From NCBI GenBank assembly GCA_037126765.1, contig JBBCBC010000043.1, forward strand, positions 806,001 to 870,000: a stretch of DNA of 64,000 bases, in the 5' to 3' direction. This stretch comes from Stenogyne calaminthoides (lineage: Eukaryota; Streptophyta; Magnoliopsida; Lamiales; Lamiaceae). How positions within the stretch are numbered: the first letter of the stretch is position 1; the number at the start of each line of letters is the position of its first letter. Shown one piece after another: positions 22,560-35,190 of the stretch. The translations under genes were made by a program, and so were the position numbers. The notes below the pieces were generated by a model. The model was not told the origin of the DNA and ran no database searches. It saw only the letters and a list, made by a program, of their open reading frames with translations.

Positions 22560-23400
22560 TTAGTGATACAGTGGGATAAATGAGACATATTCCATATCAA
22601 TGAATCTGGGAAGTGAGACTTGGTTGTCTCCAATGTCGAGTTATGATAATAAAGTTAGAGATGAACATCTCTTAACCGATAGGGTCTAAATTAGATATAT
22701 CACATCAATGAGTAAAGAAGTGAGAACATGGTTGTTAGCATGACTGCAGTCGTAGCTGATAAAACTCGCATGTGAAGAATATTAAAATGAGTGATTAAGA
22801 CTATTTAAACCGACCATGTGGGATGTGCGCCTATTAGATAGCTCAAATTATCTGAAGTAGAATCGGAGATATCCTAAACCTGACGCGGAAATAAATGTAG
22901 GGAATAAAACTCCACTTTCGGCTCGACATAATAGTACACATTAGCTATCAAATGGAAAAAGGGCAAAGATTCCTAAAATGCAATATGCCACACGCCGCAC
23001 TTTGCGTAGAGTAGTCCCAATGCTATTAGGACAACAGAGCAGAGATTACTGTTTTGCCCCCAACATAGGTGAATTTCCTATTCTGCCCCTCAAAGACTAC
23101 AAGGTATAAATACCCTCTTACTTGTCTTTCACTAGGTAATGAATCAATGTTACACACAACACACTTTACAAAAAATACTTTTTCAAAATGGTTTTTGGAT
23201 GAACTTTCCTCTTTGTTGAATTGAGTTGACTTGAGCTTGAGGAGGATCACGCCGGAGCTCCCTCCGCCCCTATTTTGTGCAGGTTCACCCTACGCAACCA
23301 CCGGAATTGTTGCGAAGCCTTATAGTATTTCAAGGTTGTCCATCTCTAAATTCCAGTATGACTTTTTAGGTATTTTACCTTCTTCCTTCTTGTTTCTTTC
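22560..23400 (+). mobile_element. Possible gypsy-type LTR remnant with TATA box
   Basis: TATAAATA at 23105-23112 is followed about 115 bp later by TTGAGTTGACTTGAGCTTGAGG and GATCACGCCGGAGCTCCCTCC, then TGCAGGTTCACCC. The phrase order (TATA, CA-rich leader, TTGAGC...GGAGGATC.CGCCGG) is common in the R/U5 part of plant gypsy LTRs. No TG..CA ends, PBS or partner LTR were found. It could also be a host promoter. Confidence 0.3.
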
Positions 23401-23879
23401 ATGTTTGATGGTACGTGAGTTTATTTTATGCCCACATCACTTTGATAGGCGCTAATTCATGTTTCTTAGGTTTGTAATTTAGGTTAGATTGATTTAAATT
23501 GATCTTAGTAGTTTTATACAGACTTTTTCGGACCCCCTATCATTTTAGTTACCATTATTCCTACCTCAATCATGCACTTAAATTTAATAAAAAAAATTGA
23601 GAACCAAAAGTAAAGACAAAGAATAAAAAAAAAACAATCCTATGATTAATACTACAGAAGAAAAAAAAAAAAAGATCTTGATTATTTGGTCACAATAGAA
23701 CAAAAGAAACAAATATCCTTTCAAGTGTTTAAAATAGGACCAACGACAATTACAGTCTTTATTTGTGTACTACTAATAGTCAGTGCATCAATATGGATGA
23801 TTTATTTGAGCTCTATCTTGAGACATGAAAACAGAAGTTTGATTTTTAGGTCCAAATTCAGTTTTCATAAAATTTGTCC

Positions 23880-24090
23880 TATATTCACAAGTCCGTGAAT
23901 ATATGAATGTAGGATAATCGTGCACCCTAACATGACATTTTCAGCATTATTTGGGCTTATTCGGGCTCGATTGTCTTCCATTTACATATTTTAAAAACAT
24001 ATTGTCCCGACATTTTAACACTGTGAAATTATTGCCGTTAAAATATAACCCTTAAATTGTGGGGCTTAAAAAAACATGTTTTTACTCACA
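23880..24090. repeat. Flanking repeat of the D unit, left copy
   Basis: It contains AAGTCCGTGAATATATGAATGTAGGATAATCG and TTTTAACACTGTGAAATTATTG. Related copies lie at 26815-27150, 32590-32790 and 35095-35190, all in the same orientation. Confidence 0.6.
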
Positions 24091-24099
24091 ATGGGTTGT

Positions 24100-25754
24100 C
24101 TTCCTATCTTCTTCAAAGTTCCACAGCTCCATACCAATTCTTTTTAGTATTATACTGAAGAACTTCGACAAATGCATCATATGTTTTGTTACCCAATTTA
24201 TTCTTGAGATCTAGTAGTATATATCTTTTACTTTAGAGAATAAATAGAATGAAGCTCATAATCTCACCCAAGTAAAAATGTTGCATCTCACAAAATTTTG
24301 AAGTAGCATGTTGTGGTGAAGAAAAACTATAGCAACCAATCGTTGTTCCTTCGATCTCTTTCCACGTTGAGAAGTGTTTCCACCCACGCTCCTCTTGGGC
24401 CAAAAATTTTGAAGCACCATCACAAAGTCTGGCCTCAGAATCCGAACATCTAACATCTGCAGATGCACATATTTTTGTACCATATGTTGACCACCAAAGT
24501 TCTATGTTTGACCGCACTTCAATAGAGGGATCCCATTTGGAAAGCACCATCCGCAGTTCGGTAACTTTCCAATTGCATAAAAGCTGAAACTGAATGTGCG
24601 GATCCATAGTGGAGCGAGTGAGACAGGCGAATAATCATGACGACCTCCGAATCAATATAAAAATCCGAGGAGGCCGGTAATGATCATAGGAGATGCTGTT
24701 TTATACATGCATTTTGATCTCCAGTAGCACCTGCAGTGAATGATAGAGAATTAGACATGCAATTAAGTCATCAAGAATCAAGAAAGAAGAGAATACTATA
24801 TACGTATTACCTCTGCTAGAGTGAAAGACTTTGAGATTGGAAGCTATGCTCGAAGCCATAAAAGACAATCGTCGTCATATCACTGGTGCGCCTAATGATT
24901 TTCGGAGGGAAATGGATATTAAATAAATGTATCTTATAATAAAAAAAAAATTCTAAATATACATAATCTATCTCCCAATGATTTTTGGAGTGGAAATGGA
25001 TATTAAACTATCTCCCAGTTAATTCTTTCAATGCAAGTAAAATAATCGATCGTCATCAATAAATATGTCACATGCAATATATATAGTATAAAACAAATCT
25101 ATTTTGAGCACAAGAAGACATAGTCCATACCTTTAGAGTCGGAAGTTCCTGCCCCATTTTCATTTTTTCCTTTTATTTAAACCAATCACAACTTAAAGAG
25201 AAAATGAGAGGCAAAAAGTGAGTACAAGAAAATAATATGAAAAATCAATCATATAATTAATATATCTTCTAAAGAGAAAACCAAAAAAAAATCCTATATT
25301 TTCAACTAAAAAGAACGAAAGGAAAGAAGCTTTTCCCAATAAGATTTAAAATATGCTTTCAAACGCTTGTCAAAAAGGATCGACCTGCATCAATTTTGGT
25401 GTTGATGTTTATAACTATTTAATCATTAATTAATAAGTCTATAAATAAGAAAGAAATTTCAGAAATTACCTAACATCAAATTTCCTAGCAAAACACATTA
25501 AAGTAAGTTCAAAGGGGCTCCAGTTTTACCGAGATGAAAAACTGAAAAAAAAAAAATGCCTAAAAAATTCATAGATATTTTTCAGATCTGAAAACAGTTA
25601 AACCTCTGATCCAAAAGAAAATAGTTGTATCAAAACACACTTGCAAACTGAACGATATAAGTAAGTATATTTACAAATATATATATAAGAACGGGGAAAT
25701 TACTCGCGAATTCTTGTGAAGCAGCCTTTTTTTTCTTCTTCTTTTGGCGTCCAT
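24100..25754 (-). pseudogene. Unidentified spliced gene, copy D (broken)
   Basis: Exon 1 starts at 25754 (MDAKRRRKKRLLHKNSR). The first intron contains CAGATCTG as in the other family members. A second exon-like piece near 25125-25190 ends QELPTLK before GTATGG. Further exon-like stretches run at 24233-24740 (two overlapping frames, 124 and 75 codons, suggesting a frameshift), including VRCSDSEARLCDGASKFLAQ and GWKHFSTWKEIE. They are followed by a piece near 24130-24210 reading KNKLGNKTYDAFVEVLQYN. I do not recognise the protein. A telo-box-like AAACCCTAG (25861) and a TATATATATAGG stretch lie upstream. The same arrangement is in copy E. Confidence 0.4.
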
Positions 25755-26311
25755 CGCAGCGTAATTTCCACCCAAATCGGCTTCAAAAATTGGAAAAAAA
25801 TATAGGGAAATGGAGATGTAGATTGCAACGCCTGATTCTGAATGACGGCGCCGACTGATAAAACCCTAGTAATAACTTCGGAATATATATATAGGCTTAC
25901 ACCCCACGGGTTGTTGGTATCGAAATATATTTATTAGTATTAGTATTATTTATGTAAACTAATTTTTTTTAAAATCAATTTAAATATTACATGATTTATA
26001 TTAAAATATTTGATTATTTAAACATAATATTTAATTCTATACATTAAAAAAAAAAATACCAGCTTTTAATTTTGGTCCTATACATGAATATATTTGGGCT
26101 TTATAGTTTTTTTTTTTTTTTGGATCTTAGGTATTAATAACTTATGTCCATTACCTCTTAAATTCTCTAGGCCCAAAATTTGAATAGTCTTCTTTTTAAT
26201 TGTAAACTATTGAGAGTAAGCCTAGTCTCAGTAGATGTTGGAATTAAATAACGAGTCGAAACAAATATGTCTAATGATCTGTTATTTTCTCTAAAATGTA
26301 CGTACGATTCA

Positions 26312-26704
26312 ATTACAGGAGAAACTGAGCAAGCAGATGAGCGTATTTTCAGCAGCATCATTCCTGATTCGGACAGAACTGCTGAGGAAATTAAAGCCTC
26401 GGTTGTGGATATCCACAAAGGCGATCAACTTCATAGGCATCTCAGTTTTTCAGACTGAACTTTTGATACAAATTTGAGGTTCCTAATTAAAGCCAATTAG
26501 CTAGAATGTCTTCAGAGTATGATAATCCAGTCCATTCATAAAAGGCTCTTATGTACATTATCCAACGATCCAATCTTATTTTGCAGAAGACGCCACGAAA
26601 AAGCTGAGAATTTTCTTGGTGAAATTTTACTCCACGTCACTGCTAGCCGGCCACTTTCTCTTATTTCCATGCATGCCTGCCTTTTTGTGGGGAATTGGGA
26701 ATAA
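26312..26704 (+). pseudogene. Exon-like pieces of unknown origin, D only
   Basis: After an acceptor TTACAG (26313-26318) the plus strand is open to a TGA at 26458: ETEQADERIFSSIIPDSD, then a hydrophilic tail ending LHRHLSFSD. A second acceptor-like TTTTGCAG (26579-26586) precedes RRRHEKAENFLGEILL. About 300 bp here (26190-26490) are absent from copy E. I do not recognise a family. Confidence 0.3.
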
Positions 26705-26814
26705 TGATTTTCTAGGCCAATAATTTAGGAAGGGTTGTGTAACTTGTGTTTTAAGGACAACAAATGTACTTGCGAAAATATAAGACAATATGTTTAAAAT
26801 CAGAAATGTGGACA

Positions 26815-27150
26815 ATTAACCCGAATAAGCCCAAATTGGGCTGAAATTTCACGCAGTCGCAAGATTGTCCTAAATTTGTAAAATTTGAACACATAATGAC
26901 CTACATTCACAAGTTCATAAATCTGTAAATGTAGGATAATCGCGGTAACTCACGCGGATGTTTCAGCCCGATTTGGCTTATTAAGGTTCGATTGTCCCAC
27001 GTTTACAAATTTTAAATGTATTGTTCTACAATTACAGATTTTAAAAATATTGTATTCTACGTTTTCAAGTCCGTAAAATTATTATATTTAAAACATAACC
27101 ACCCTAAATGACTGGCCTAAAAAAAATTTTTATCGCCTTTAAGTTATTGC
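26815..27150. repeat. Flanking repeat of the D unit, right copy
   Basis: Direct, diverged repeat of 23880-24090: both hold TGTAGGATAATCG, then GTCCGTAAAATTATT or GTGAAATTATTG, then a run such as CCTAAAAAAAATTTTT. The gene remnant lies between the two. Confidence 0.55.
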
Positions 27151-27570
27151 CAATATAGGCTGATCTCATCGAGTAACTTTCATTAGATCGTTTCAAGTTG
27201 CCATTTTTCCATTCATCCTTCGCTCCATCCTAAAATTAGAAATTTGCTTGGCCTCAACCTAGGTTCCGAAGCATGCAAATAATTAACAAGCTTTATTATA
27301 TTTATACCATTAGGTTCATCAATGCATTACGATATTTATAACACGTGCCATTGATGATGAGAATTTATATTGTTATTTATTACATCGGGCCAACTACCTT
27401 AGGCTCAATAGTAGTACGCCGTGCACTAAGTTATAAGAAAGTACAAACTTAAAGAAAGATCATAGCACAAATGTATTTATTAAACAAACTAACAACGTGA
27501 TGAAATGTACTTAGAAAGACTTTAAAATAAACTTTTAGATCAAATTTATTTATAAAAAATGTCAAACCTA

Positions 27571-27807
27571 CTACTCCTCCGTCCCAAAAAGCGTGCACGC
27601 TACTATTTTCTACGTTTTTGAGGAAGTTTTTTATTAATTTTGAAATGATAAAATATTTTTTAAAGATGCATGCACAGATGAGAGGTGATCTATAATACCC
27701 CTCTTTAAAAATCACTTTATCATTTGAAATACTAATAAACAACCTCTTCGCCAAAAAAAAAACTCGATAATAAAGTAGGTGTGCACGCTTTTTTGGGACG
27801 GAGGTAG
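27571..27807. mobile_element. Stowaway-type MITE
   Basis: The ends are perfect partners: CTCCTCCGTCCCAAAAAGCG on the left and, as reverse complement, CTACCTCCGTCCCAAAAAAG on the right, both running on into GTGCACGC. The TIR matches the plant Stowaway consensus CTCCCTCCGTCCC. TA dinucleotides flank it. The element is about 240 bp long with no coding capacity. Copy E has no insert: the flanks meet at CCTACTAAAGGCTAAC (35959-35974). The insertion is therefore younger than the D/E split. Confidence 0.92.
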
Positions 27808-28045
27808 TAAAAAGTAAAAGCTAACAAATCGCATGAAGGTTTGAACCTAATGATTATATATTTAAACTCAAACATCTTAATGAGAAGGTTGGCAATTGTC
27901 TCAAGCGATTTCCTCCCTTCTCATAATTCTTTTCAGAGACAATGGAGTGGATTCAAACACCAAGCCAAAATAAGCAAGGTGAGTCGGGGTAAATTAATGG
28001 ATTCAAATGGTAAAGAGTTTGTAAACCCTCTCCATTTATATCTTC

Positions 28046-28950
28046 TTCTTTTTATAAGGCGTAAAGGATGATGTTCCATTTGTTATTTATAAGGTGTATA
28101 TATGTTATTATTTCATTTTGTATGCACACATTTTTTTTACTTTTTTTTTTTGTTAATTATTATTGAAATTGAATTTTGTGTTATTATATTATTAATAATT
28201 AATAATATTTTAGATATGGAATAATGGTTATTGTTGTGGATGGTACAAGCAATATTACTTTAATTTATAGGACAATATTTGTTGTGAACCTTTCTTGAGA
28301 AAAAGAGCTTATGAGTTGTTGGAGAATTAAATGCTATATAATTAATATAATTAATGCCATATGCATGTTTATTAATTTATGTTTGATATATTGTATCTAT
28401 TTTTTTGATAATAAGAGTTAGAAAATGAGAATCACTTATCCTTAAAATTACCGATTTCAAAACAAGCATATCATATATAAGCCCCTCGCCTCCAAATTAA
28501 ATGAAGAAATTTTCAAGCCCGTGGGGACCTAACCACCCGCGACCTATGGGCGCTGAAGGGATCAAACATTTAGACCTTTTTTTGCATTTACTTAATAAAT
28601 TAACTCTATATGTCCTAAAAATCTTTTTTTTTTTTTTTTTTTTTCAATTTTTTTTAAATCCTTTATTTCAATTATCTAATTTAATGATTTAACCACATTT
28701 TAATATAATAATTATAATTTTATTTATTTATAAATTTAAATTAAATTGTATTATATTAAAATTATATTTATTTATTTTTAATTCATTTTTTTTTTTTACT
28801 TTTTAAAAAAAAATATTTCATTTATTTAATTTAACTATCTAATAATCTTTTAAAATATTAATTATATATATTTTTTTATTTTATAAATTATAAATAAATG
28901 ATTATATTCTTTTCAAATTGTATATGTCCTACAAATTCATTTTATAAAAG
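28046..28950. other. Strongly AT-rich sequence, no gene seen
   Basis: Long T runs (28624-28645, 28786-28797) and AT-rich text. A 63-codon frame at 28501-28692 ends in poly-Phe from a T run and is not a gene. Confidence 0.6.
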
Positions 28951-30780
28951 CAAATACTACTTTCTATTTAAAAAGTATTACTTTCTATTTAAACAAGTAA
29001 TACTTTCTATTTAATCAAGTATTACTTTTCATTTAAACAAACAATACTTTCTATTTAAACAAGTAATACTTTTAATTTAAACAAATAATGTTTTTTATTT
29101 CACCAAGTACTACTTTTCTATTTAAACAAGTACTACTTTTTTCTATTTAAACAAGTAATATTTTTCATTTAAACAAGTATTACTTTTCTATTTAAACAAC
29201 TACTACTTTTCTATTTAAACAAGTAATACTTTTCATTTAACAAGTAATACCTTTCATTTAAATAAATAATATCTTTCATTTAAACAAGTACGACTTTTCT
29301 ATTTAAACAAATACTACTTTTCATTTAAGCAAGTGATACTTTCTATTTAAACAAGTACTACTTTTCATTTAAATAAGTATTACTTTTCATTTTAACAAGT
29401 ACTACTTCTCATTTAAACAAGTAATACCTTTCATTTAAATAAATAATGCCTTTCATTTAAACAAGTACTACTTTTCATTTAAACAAGTACTACTTTTCTA
29501 TTTAAACAATTACTACTTATCTATTTAAACAAGTAATACTTTTAATTTAACAAGTAATACTTTTCATTTAAACAAGTACTACTTTTCTATTTAAACAAGT
29601 ACTACTTTCAATTTAAACAAGTAATACTTTTTATTTAACAAGTAATACTTTTCATTTAAACAAGTACTACTTTTCATTTAAACAAGTACTACTTTTAGGT
29701 TTTAAACAAGTACTACTTTTCATTTAAACAAGTAATACTTTCCTATTTAAACAAGTAATACCTTTCATTTAAACAAGTAATACTTTTTCATTTAAACAAG
29801 TATTACTTTACATTTAAACAAGTATTACTTTTCTATTTAAACAAGTAATATTTTTTCTATTTAAACAAGCAATACTTTTCATTTAAATAAGTAATACTTT
29901 TTATTTAAACAAGTACTACTTTTCTATTTAAACAACTACAACTTTTCTATTTAAACAAGTAATATTTTTATTTAACAAGTAATACTTTTTATTTAAACAA
30001 AATAATACATTTCATTTAAACAAGTACTACTTTTCTATTTAAACAGTACTACTTTTCTATTTAAACAAGTAATACTTTTCTATTTAAACAAAGTAATACT
30101 CTTCATTTAAACAAGTACTCCTTTTCATTTAAACAAGTACTACTTTTCTATTTAAACAAGTAATACTTTTTCATTTAAACAAGTAATACTTTCTTTTTAA
30201 ACAAGTAATACTTTGCATTTTAACAAGTATAACTTTTCATTTAAACAAGTACTACTTCTCATTTAAACAAGTAATACCTTTCATTTAAACAAATAATACT
30301 TTTCATTTAAACAAGTACTATTTTTCATTTTAAACAAGTACTACTTTTCTATTTAAACAAGTAATACTTTTCTATTTAAACAAGTAATACTTTTCATTTA
30401 AACTAGTAGTACTTTTCATTTAAAAAAAATACTACTTTTCTATTTAAATATCTACTATTTTTCTATTTAAAAAAATAATACTTTTCATTTAAACAAGTAA
30501 TACCTTTCATTTAAACAAGTAATATTTTCTATTATTTAAACAATACTTTTTAATTTAAACAAGTATTAATACTTTTCATTTAACCAAGTACTACTTTTCT
30601 ATTTAAACAAAGTACTACTTTTCTATTTAAACAAGTACTACTTTTCATTTAAACAAGTACTACTTTTCTATTTAAACAAGTACTACTTTTCTATTTACAC
30701 TTAAGTAATATTTTCATTTAACAAGTAATACTTTCATTTAAACAAGTACTACTTTTCTATTTAAACAAGTACTATTTTCA
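28951..30780. repeat. 1.83-kb minisatellite, 22-23-bp unit
   Basis: About 80 tandem units share AAACAAGTACTACTTTTC followed by TATTT or ATTT. Two flavours alternate irregularly: AGTACTACTTTTCTATTTA and AGTAATACTTTTCATTTA. Units vary by 1-3 bases, and a few carry small insertions. There is no long open frame. The array ends abruptly at 30780 and is followed by a CACTA-like terminus, so it may be the internal array of that element. Confidence 0.95.
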
Positions 30781-31156
30781 GTCAATATATATATTTAAAT
30801 ATACTATGAATTAAATTTTATACCGTAAACTCTAAATAGATAGATCATTACGGTCAGGTGGAACTCTTCTCCAAGTGACTATAAATTAAATATACGGTAA
30901 GGTGCATTAACAACAATTAAAAAAACCTAGTATAATCACAAACATAAAAAATACATAATTAATATTAAAAAAAAAAACCCCGTCATTAAATTAAATGCCG
31001 CAAATACCATCGTTAAAGGGTTAGTCCAAAACGCCGCTAAAATTGTTGACTTTGACCATTTGACCATAACCGTAAATGAAAACGCGTTGCTATTTTAACG
31101 ATTCTTCTTGTAACCGTCATTGATTTCCATCGTTAAAACGCGCATTTTTTATAGTG
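30781..31156 (-). mobile_element. CACTA-like element end
   Basis: On the minus strand the terminus reads CACTATAAAAAATGCGCG at 31156. It is followed by subterminal copies of TTTAACGATGG (31125-31137 and 31005-31017) and related CGTTAAAAT/CCGTAAATG phrases. This is the usual layout of a CACTA end. The partner end was not found. The next bases on the plus side are GTA, a possible 3-bp target duplication. Confidence 0.55.
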
Positions 31157-31660
31157 GTAATTTTGTTCTAGTTTTAGCAAGATTTAAGATTTATTGATGT
31201 TTAAACTTATTTAATTGAATAATTTATTCAATTATATATTAATATTATTAATTATATAATTATATTAATATAAAATAATTAATTAAAATATATAATATTT
31301 TTTTATTGGATATTATATATTTAAACCGGTTATTTGTTGTGCTTAGAAAACTTTTAAAAGGTCCAAGTTTAGTTTTTATAAATAAATAGGCTTTTTGAAA
31401 AAGCCCAAGACTAACTTATTTGTTAAAAAAGTCAAGTTGGGCTTTAGTAGGCAGTCAAAGCCCCTATAGGGTAGTCAGCATGTTTATAATAATTATTAAA
31501 ATTTATTTTATAATAGTATATATTTTATTAAAAAAATAAATACATTTTTATGACTAAATTACCAATTATTACGACAATTAATATGTAAAAGTTTATTTAT
31601 AATCTATAACAAAAACATTACCAAAATAACAATACTAATGACACAAGTACGCACAAAACT
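31157..31660. other. No gene seen
   Basis: AT-rich sequence with a short perfect hairpin, GGCTTTTTGAAAAAGCC (31389-31405). No reading frame of note. Confidence 0.6.
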
Positions 31661-32589
31661 TATATGATTAATTCTACCGAAGAAAAAAAAAAAGATCTTC
31701 ATTTATTTGGTAAAAATAGAACAAAAAACAAAGATACTTTATGTGCTTATATAAATAGGGGCCAACGATAATTACAGTCTTTATTTATGTACAATTATTT
31801 TTTTAGGCTTTCATTGGGAATGGGTAGTTTAATGGGGATTTAGAAATATAGAAAAAAAGTTTATTTTTTAATAATCTTTACATCAGTGTGGATGATTTAT
31901 TTAAGCTCTTTTGTCTCGAAATAGAAGTTTTATTTTTATGGGTAATCTTTGGGTGGATGATTCACCCGGGGTGATAAGGATATTTCGATATTTGGATGGT
32001 GTATTATTTGTTTCTGGCTTTAATAAGAAATATTTTTTATGAATTGGTGGAGCCGCTATAATTAAGGGTAAAATAAAAAACCCGCATTCACCTCGAGATG
32101 AATCGGCCAAATAGCAATGTCCTATTTTTTAAAATATTAGATCCTAATTCAATTTCATAAATTTGTCACTAACCAATTCAATTGCAAAAAAAATAAAAAA
32201 ATTCAGAGTGATGTCCACAAATAAGAGGTTACATATTATTTTTGTATGAAGTTCAACAAACTTGAAAGATTAAATTAACAAGTCTAGCTATTATGTATAG
32301 TCTTAGTGACGTCGTCTTCGATGCCATCAAAAAGTTAAAAACATCATTGAGTTCATCTGTCTCGCACGCTGGAGTATGTGATGACTTCACAATGGGGAAT
32401 AATTTTTTTGCCCAATAATTTTAAAGATTGTATTTTAAAGACAATAATTTTTGACGGGCTCGTGAATGTAGGATCAATATGTTTTAAATTTTTTAAATGT
32501 AAACACAACCAAGACAGAAAAATCGAAATTGAATTTCTAAAATATCAGGTCATTTGCAAAACTAACCTAAATTTATACATTTTTCAAAA

Positions 32590-32790
32590 ACCGTCTTATA
32601 TAACAAGTCCGTGGAATATATAAACGCCGTAGAACAATCGCAACCTCACATGACATTTTAGCCCTATTTGAGTTTATTAAGGCTCAATTGTCTTCCAATA
32701 AAACATATTTTAAAAACGTGATATCCTACATTTTAACACCCGTAAAATTATTGCCTTAAGACACTGACTCTAAAGTTATGGGCCTAAAAA
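32590..32790. repeat. Flanking repeat of the E unit, left copy
   Basis: It contains AAGTCCGTGGAATATATAAACG, GACATTTTAGCCC and TTTTAACACCCGTAAAATTATTG. Homologous to 23880-24090. Confidence 0.6.
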
Positions 32791-32819
32791 AACATTTTTC
32801 CTCACAATGAGTTGTCTTC

Positions 32820-34631
32820 CTATCTTCTTCAAAGTTCCACAGCTCCATACCATTTCTTTTTAGTATTATACTGGAGAACTTCAACAACGCATCGTATGTT
32901 TTGTTACACAATTTATTCTTGAGATCTTGTAGTATATCATTTACTAAATAGAGTGAGGCTCATCTCAACCAAGTAAAAATATTGCATCTCACAAAAATTT
33001 TTGAAGTAGCTCTCTTCTATCTTCTTCCACATTAAGAAGTGTTTCCACCGCACTCCTTGAGCAAAAATTTCTGAAGCACCATCACAAGTCTGGCTCAGAA
33101 TTCGAACATCTAACCTCTGTAGATGCAACACATTCTGTACCATATGTTGACCACCAAAGTGCTGCAAGAAAATGCAAACACAAGAGAGTTCATCAATTAA
33201 TGAACCTGGAGACCGCGCTTCAATAGAGGATCCTACTTGGAAAGCACCATCTGCGGTTCGGTAACTTTCAAATTGCATAGGAAGCTAAAGCTGAAATGTG
33301 TGGAGACAAGCGAATAATCCGGTGACGACCTCCGAATCAATATAAAAATCTGTGGAGTAATCTAATCAGTGGAAGTAGCAAGTGATAAATCAATTTGAGG
33401 ATAGAAGATTGTTTATCAAAATTTATTCAATAATTTTTCTAACAATAAGTACAAATACAAATAGAAGTATAAGAAAGAACAGTAAAGATATCAAACATGT
33501 ACAAGTACTTAGCGAGCCCCTTGCAAGTCATCATTACGTAGTACATTAATACAAAAGTGAGGGATTAGAACCATGTGTATAATTTTGATTGTTTGGTACC
33601 TTTCAGTTCTTCAGTCTCAGCTTTCTTTAGCTGAAGAGACCATCTGATTTGTGATTGAACCTGGAGAAACGAGATGCGTAGGCCTGCGATGATCATGGGT
33701 AATGCTATCGTGTACAGCATTTTGATCTCGAGAAGCCACGGGTGCACCTAATGATGATCATAATGGAAACGGATATTAAATAAATGTATCTTATAAAAAA
33801 AATTCTAAATATACGTAATCTATCTCCTATTCAATACTTTTAATACACGTAACATAATCGATCTTCATCATCAATAAGTATGTCACATGCAATATATATA
33901 GTATAAATATCAATTGTTTTATTGAGGATTGTAAAAGACTTCAATGTATGCATTCATGAAACTGTCTTCAAAAATAAATCAACAACTCTATTTTGAGTAG
34001 AAGAACAGGGATATAGTCCGTACCTTAGAGTTCGAAGTCCCGGTATCATTTTCAATTTTCCTATTCTTCCCAAACCAATCATAACTATAATAAAAAAAAA
34101 AAAAAAAAACAAGTGAATACAATAAGATAAATAAAAAAATCAATCATATATTGTTATCTTCTAAAGAAACAAACCAAAAGAATCCTACTCATATATTTCC
34201 CAACAAGAAAAGATGCTTTCAAAGGCCTGTCACATGCATCGATTTTGGTTTTTACTTTTGTTTACAACTATTTAATCATTAATTAATAAGTATGTTAATG
34301 TTCAAGTTGCAGGTATCATAAAATGTAAAATTTCAGAAATTACATAACATCAAATTTCTAGCAAAAAAAACATTAAAAGCTCAAAGGGGCTAGCTAAGTT
34401 TTGCCGAGATGAAAAACTGAAATATTCAAAAATTAAGCCTGAAAATTCATAGGTATTTTCAGATCTGGAACTTCAGTTAAACCTATGATTCAAAAGAAAT
34501 TAGTTGCATCAAAACACACTTGCAAAATGAAAAATATAACTAAATACATTTACAAATATATAAGGTGGAACCGAAATTACTTACTAATTCTTGTGAAGCA
34601 GCCCTTTTTTTTTTTTCTTTTTGGCCTCCAT
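32820..34631 (-). pseudogene. Unidentified spliced gene, copy E (broken)
   Basis: Exon 1 starts at 34631 (MEAKKKKKKGLLHKN), then a stop (TAG) that copy D lacks. The second exon-like piece (about 34023-34085) reads YDWFGKNRKIEND and ends before GTAC. Later pieces: 33565-33747 (open 60 codons), and 32937-33278 with ESYRTADGAFQVGSS and DGASEIFAQGVRWKH. The last piece near 32830-32940 reads DILQDLKNKLCNKTYDALLK and ends MELWNFEEDRKTTHC. This last block stays open for 46 codons and is the best-preserved coding stretch of the family. I do not recognise it. Confidence 0.4.
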
Positions 34632-35094
34632 CACCGCGTGATTTCCACCAAAATCGGCTTCAGAAAATTGGAAAAAAATTAGGAGAATTGCAGATCTAGA
34701 TTGTAACGCCTGATTCTGAATGACGGCAAGTGATGAAAACCCCAGTAACTGGATCATATATATAGGGCTTACACCACATGGGTAATTCGGTTCACAAATA
34801 TATTTATTAGTATTAATATTATTTATGTAAACTAATTTTGAAAAAATCTCAATATAGACATTAAATGATTTATAAATTTATTTAGACATAATTTTTTTTT
34901 TATACGTTAAAAGCGTATGAAATAAAAATTTACCAACTTTTTAATTATTGTCCTATATATTACTATATGTAATTAAATTAAATATATAATAATATGAATA
35001 TAAGAGTAATATTTGGGCTTTTATAGTTTATTATTTTTGGATCTTAGGCGATTAATAACTTATGTCCATTACATCTTAAATTCTCTAGGCCCAA

Positions 35095-35190
35095 AAATTT
35101 AATGTCCTACATTTTAAACCCATGAAATTATTGTCAAAACACAACCCCCTAAGTTCTTGACCTAAAAAACGTTTTTCCTGAAAATGGCTT
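35095..35190. repeat. Flanking repeat of the E unit, right copy
   Basis: It contains TGTCCTACATTTTAAACCC and ATGAAATTATTGTC. Shorter than its D counterpart at 26815-27150. Confidence 0.55.

Larger units (their letters stand above)
23640..28045. repeat. Segmental duplicate D (pairs with E)
   Basis: The sequence from TATGATTAATACTACAGAAG to CCATTTATATCTTCTTC aligns in the same orientation with 31661-36205. The copies differ by many substitutions and several indels, so this is an older duplication than A/B/C. The shared content is minus-strand pieces of one unidentified gene, flanked on both sides by direct repeats of a TGTCC-TACATTTT family (23880-24090 and 26815-27150). Confidence 0.8.

Noticed and set aside
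27449..27754. 101-codon minus-strand frame
   Set aside because: Two thirds of it lies within the Stowaway MITE. The frame is absent from copy E.
28501..28692. 63-codon plus-strand frame starting MKKFSSPWGPNHPRPMG
   Set aside because: Its second half is poly-Phe from a T run, and the first half has no match to a known motif.
28951..30780. Regularly spaced repeats resembling a CRISPR array
   Set aside because: There are no unique spacers. Units are directly tandem and variable, the setting is a plant nuclear genome, and no cas genes are present. It is a minisatellite.
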